Shown here: in pieces, positions 63,206 through 64,000 of the stretch
Layout: every line of letters starts with the position of its first letter
Numbering within the stretch: the stretch's first letter is position 1
Assembly (NCBI GenBank): GCA_018000455.1
Contig: JAGNJW010000001.1
Location: 326,311-390,310, forward strand
DNA from: Acidobacteriota bacterium
GTDB lineage: Bacteria; Acidobacteriota; Vicinamibacteria; Vicinamibacterales; UBA2999
Length of the DNA: 64,000 nt
Direction of reading: 5' to 3'
The notes under the pieces: model-generated
Databases searched by the model: none
What the model was told of the DNA's origin: nothing
The model's input: only the letters and a program-made list of their open reading frames with translations
Translations under genes and position numbers: made by a program

Positions 63206-64000
63206 ATGTCCGCGCCCCCACCGCCCGCCGCCTCCAGCCTGCGTGAGGTGCGCCTGCGCGTGCCGGCGATGGACTGCGCCGATGAAGTCGCCCTCGTCAG
63301 AAGCGCCGTGCAGGCGGATGCCGGTGTCGTGGCCGTGGCCTTCGATCTCGTACACGCCCGCGTCGACCTGACGATCGACCCGGTGCAGACGTCCGAGGCG
63401 AGGCTGCGTGAAGCGATTGCCCGCACCGGTCTCGAGGTCGAGGCCATGCCGCCGGCGCAGGCCGAGACGGCCCCGGCCGCTCGACGGCGGCCCGCTCGCG
63501 CGACCGAGGTCGTGCTGAGCGGCGCACTGCTCGCCGCCGGCTGGATCGTCGACGGCGCGGCCGCCGAGAGCTGGTCCGAGGCCGTGTTCGGGTATGCCGA
63601 CAGCGAGGCCATCGCTCATGCGCACGCGCCGTGGGCCGTGCCCCTCTACGCGGCGGCGGTGATCGTGGGGTTGTGGCGTATGTGGCCGCGCGCGGTCGCC
63701 GCCATGCGCCACTTGCGACTCGACATGCACGTCCTCGTGTGCCTGTCGGCGACCGGGGCTGCGGCAATCGGACAGTGGGCGGAAGCGGCGGCGGTGGCGT
63801 TCCTGTTCACCGTGGCACACCGGCTCGAGGCCTGGAGTCTGGAGCGCGCGCGCGACGCGCTGGCGGTCGTGGCCAGTCGGGGCGTCGTGTCGGCCGACAG
63901 CAGTCAGCAATCGGCGCCGGTCGAGCGCTGGATCGAGCGCTTCGCCACGATCTACACGCCGGTCGTGACGCTGGCGGCCCTCGTGGTGGCCGTGGGCCCG
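63206..64000 (+). CDS. Heavy-metal P-type ATPase (ZntA/CadA-like), partial, apparently lacking the actuator domain
   Basis: 265 residues visible; runs off the right edge. N-terminal HMA-like domain with MDCADE, the CxxC second Cys missing as in some Zn/Cd pumps. Then four membrane helices and LEAWSLERARDALAVVA, the end of the segment before the actuator (A) domain. The chain goes on within about 15 residues to APVERWIERFATIYTPVVT, which normally follows the A domain. The roughly 100-residue A domain with TGES is not there. The catalytic DKTGT lies beyond the window. Confidence 0.7.
   Translation, partial: MSAPPPPAASSLREVRLRVPAMDCADEVALVRSAVQADAGVVAVAFDLVHARVDLTIDPVQTSEARLREAIARTGLEVEAMPPAQAETAPAARRRPARATEVVLSGALLAAGWIVDGAAAESWSEAVFGYADSEAIAHAHAPWAVPLYAAAVIVGLWRMWPRAVAAMRHLRLDMHVLVCLSATGAAAIGQWAEAAAVAFLFTVAHRLEAWSLERARDALAVVASRGVVSADSSQQSAPVERWIERFATIYTPVVTLAALVVAVGP

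Overview
The window is about 64 kb of GC-rich DNA, densely packed with chromosomal genes. Complete lipid A, Kdo and heptose inner-core genes, O-antigen-type sugar genes, outer-membrane lipoproteins and a penicillin-binding protein point to a Gram-negative (diderm) bacterium. The gene mix (BNR-repeat lipoprotein, DUF5666, DUF6515, DACNV-DAC, large fused flavoprotein) most resembles Acidobacteriota, perhaps Vicinamibacteria. That placement is inference from gene content; there is no rRNA here to confirm it.

Layout. (1) 1-4960: a response regulator, sensor kinase and RND outer-membrane lipoprotein operon reading leftward, a DUF6515 gene, a second almost identical copy of the response regulator without its kinase, a decayed tyrosine recombinase and tRNA-Leu(GAG). 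(2) 5045-9913: a BNR-repeat lipoprotein and the leftward glycolytic operon gap-pgk-tpiA-secG. (3) 10060-18102: a nine-gene rightward operon for the lipopolysaccharide inner core (waaA, lpxK, LpxL-type acyltransferase, waaF, gmhB, split hldE kinase and nucleotidyltransferase, waaC, ICMT-type methyltransferase), followed by tRNA-Val and tRNA-Asp. (4) 18811-24684: penicillin-binding protein 1A, holB, pdxA, smpB and a sugar transaminase. (5) 24738-33209: surface polysaccharide genes (rmlD, a WecA-type/FlaA1-type fusion, gmd, a second transaminase, an O-antigen-ligase-like protein, a coiled-coil methyltransferase). (6) 33209-39424: thiS/thiG, a DUF5666 repeat protein and a 1178-residue single-chain flavoprotein that looks like a fused NfnB/NfnA. 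(7) 39454-51808: a kinase-pseudokinase, glucokinase, MerR-TPR protein, DEAD-box helicase and IF-1, a DACNV-DAC protein, an epimerase, a glycosyltransferase-methyltransferase fusion, an M28 peptidase, a threonine dehydratase and a YfcE phosphoesterase. (8) 51913-64000: a CCA-adding-enzyme-like protein, an M20 peptidase, the leftward operon DUF4149-isocitrate dehydrogenase-acyltransferase-proline dehydrogenase, transketolase, a PD40/gamma-glutamyltransferase fusion, and the start of a heavy-metal P-type ATPase that appears to lack its actuator domain.

Genes are tightly coupled: many neighbours share ATGA, GTGA or TGATG overlaps. Several genes at the head of a transcription unit have a -10-like hexamer ending 6-7 nt before the start codon, which suggests frequent leaderless transcription. 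I saw no CRISPR array, rRNA, complete insertion sequence, phage, or obvious biosynthetic or defence island. The most unusual items are the P-type ATPase without an actuator domain, the giant Nfn-like flavoprotein, the duplicated response regulator with changes only outside the receiver domain, the DAC protein with a broken GTRHR motif, and the leaderless-start pattern.
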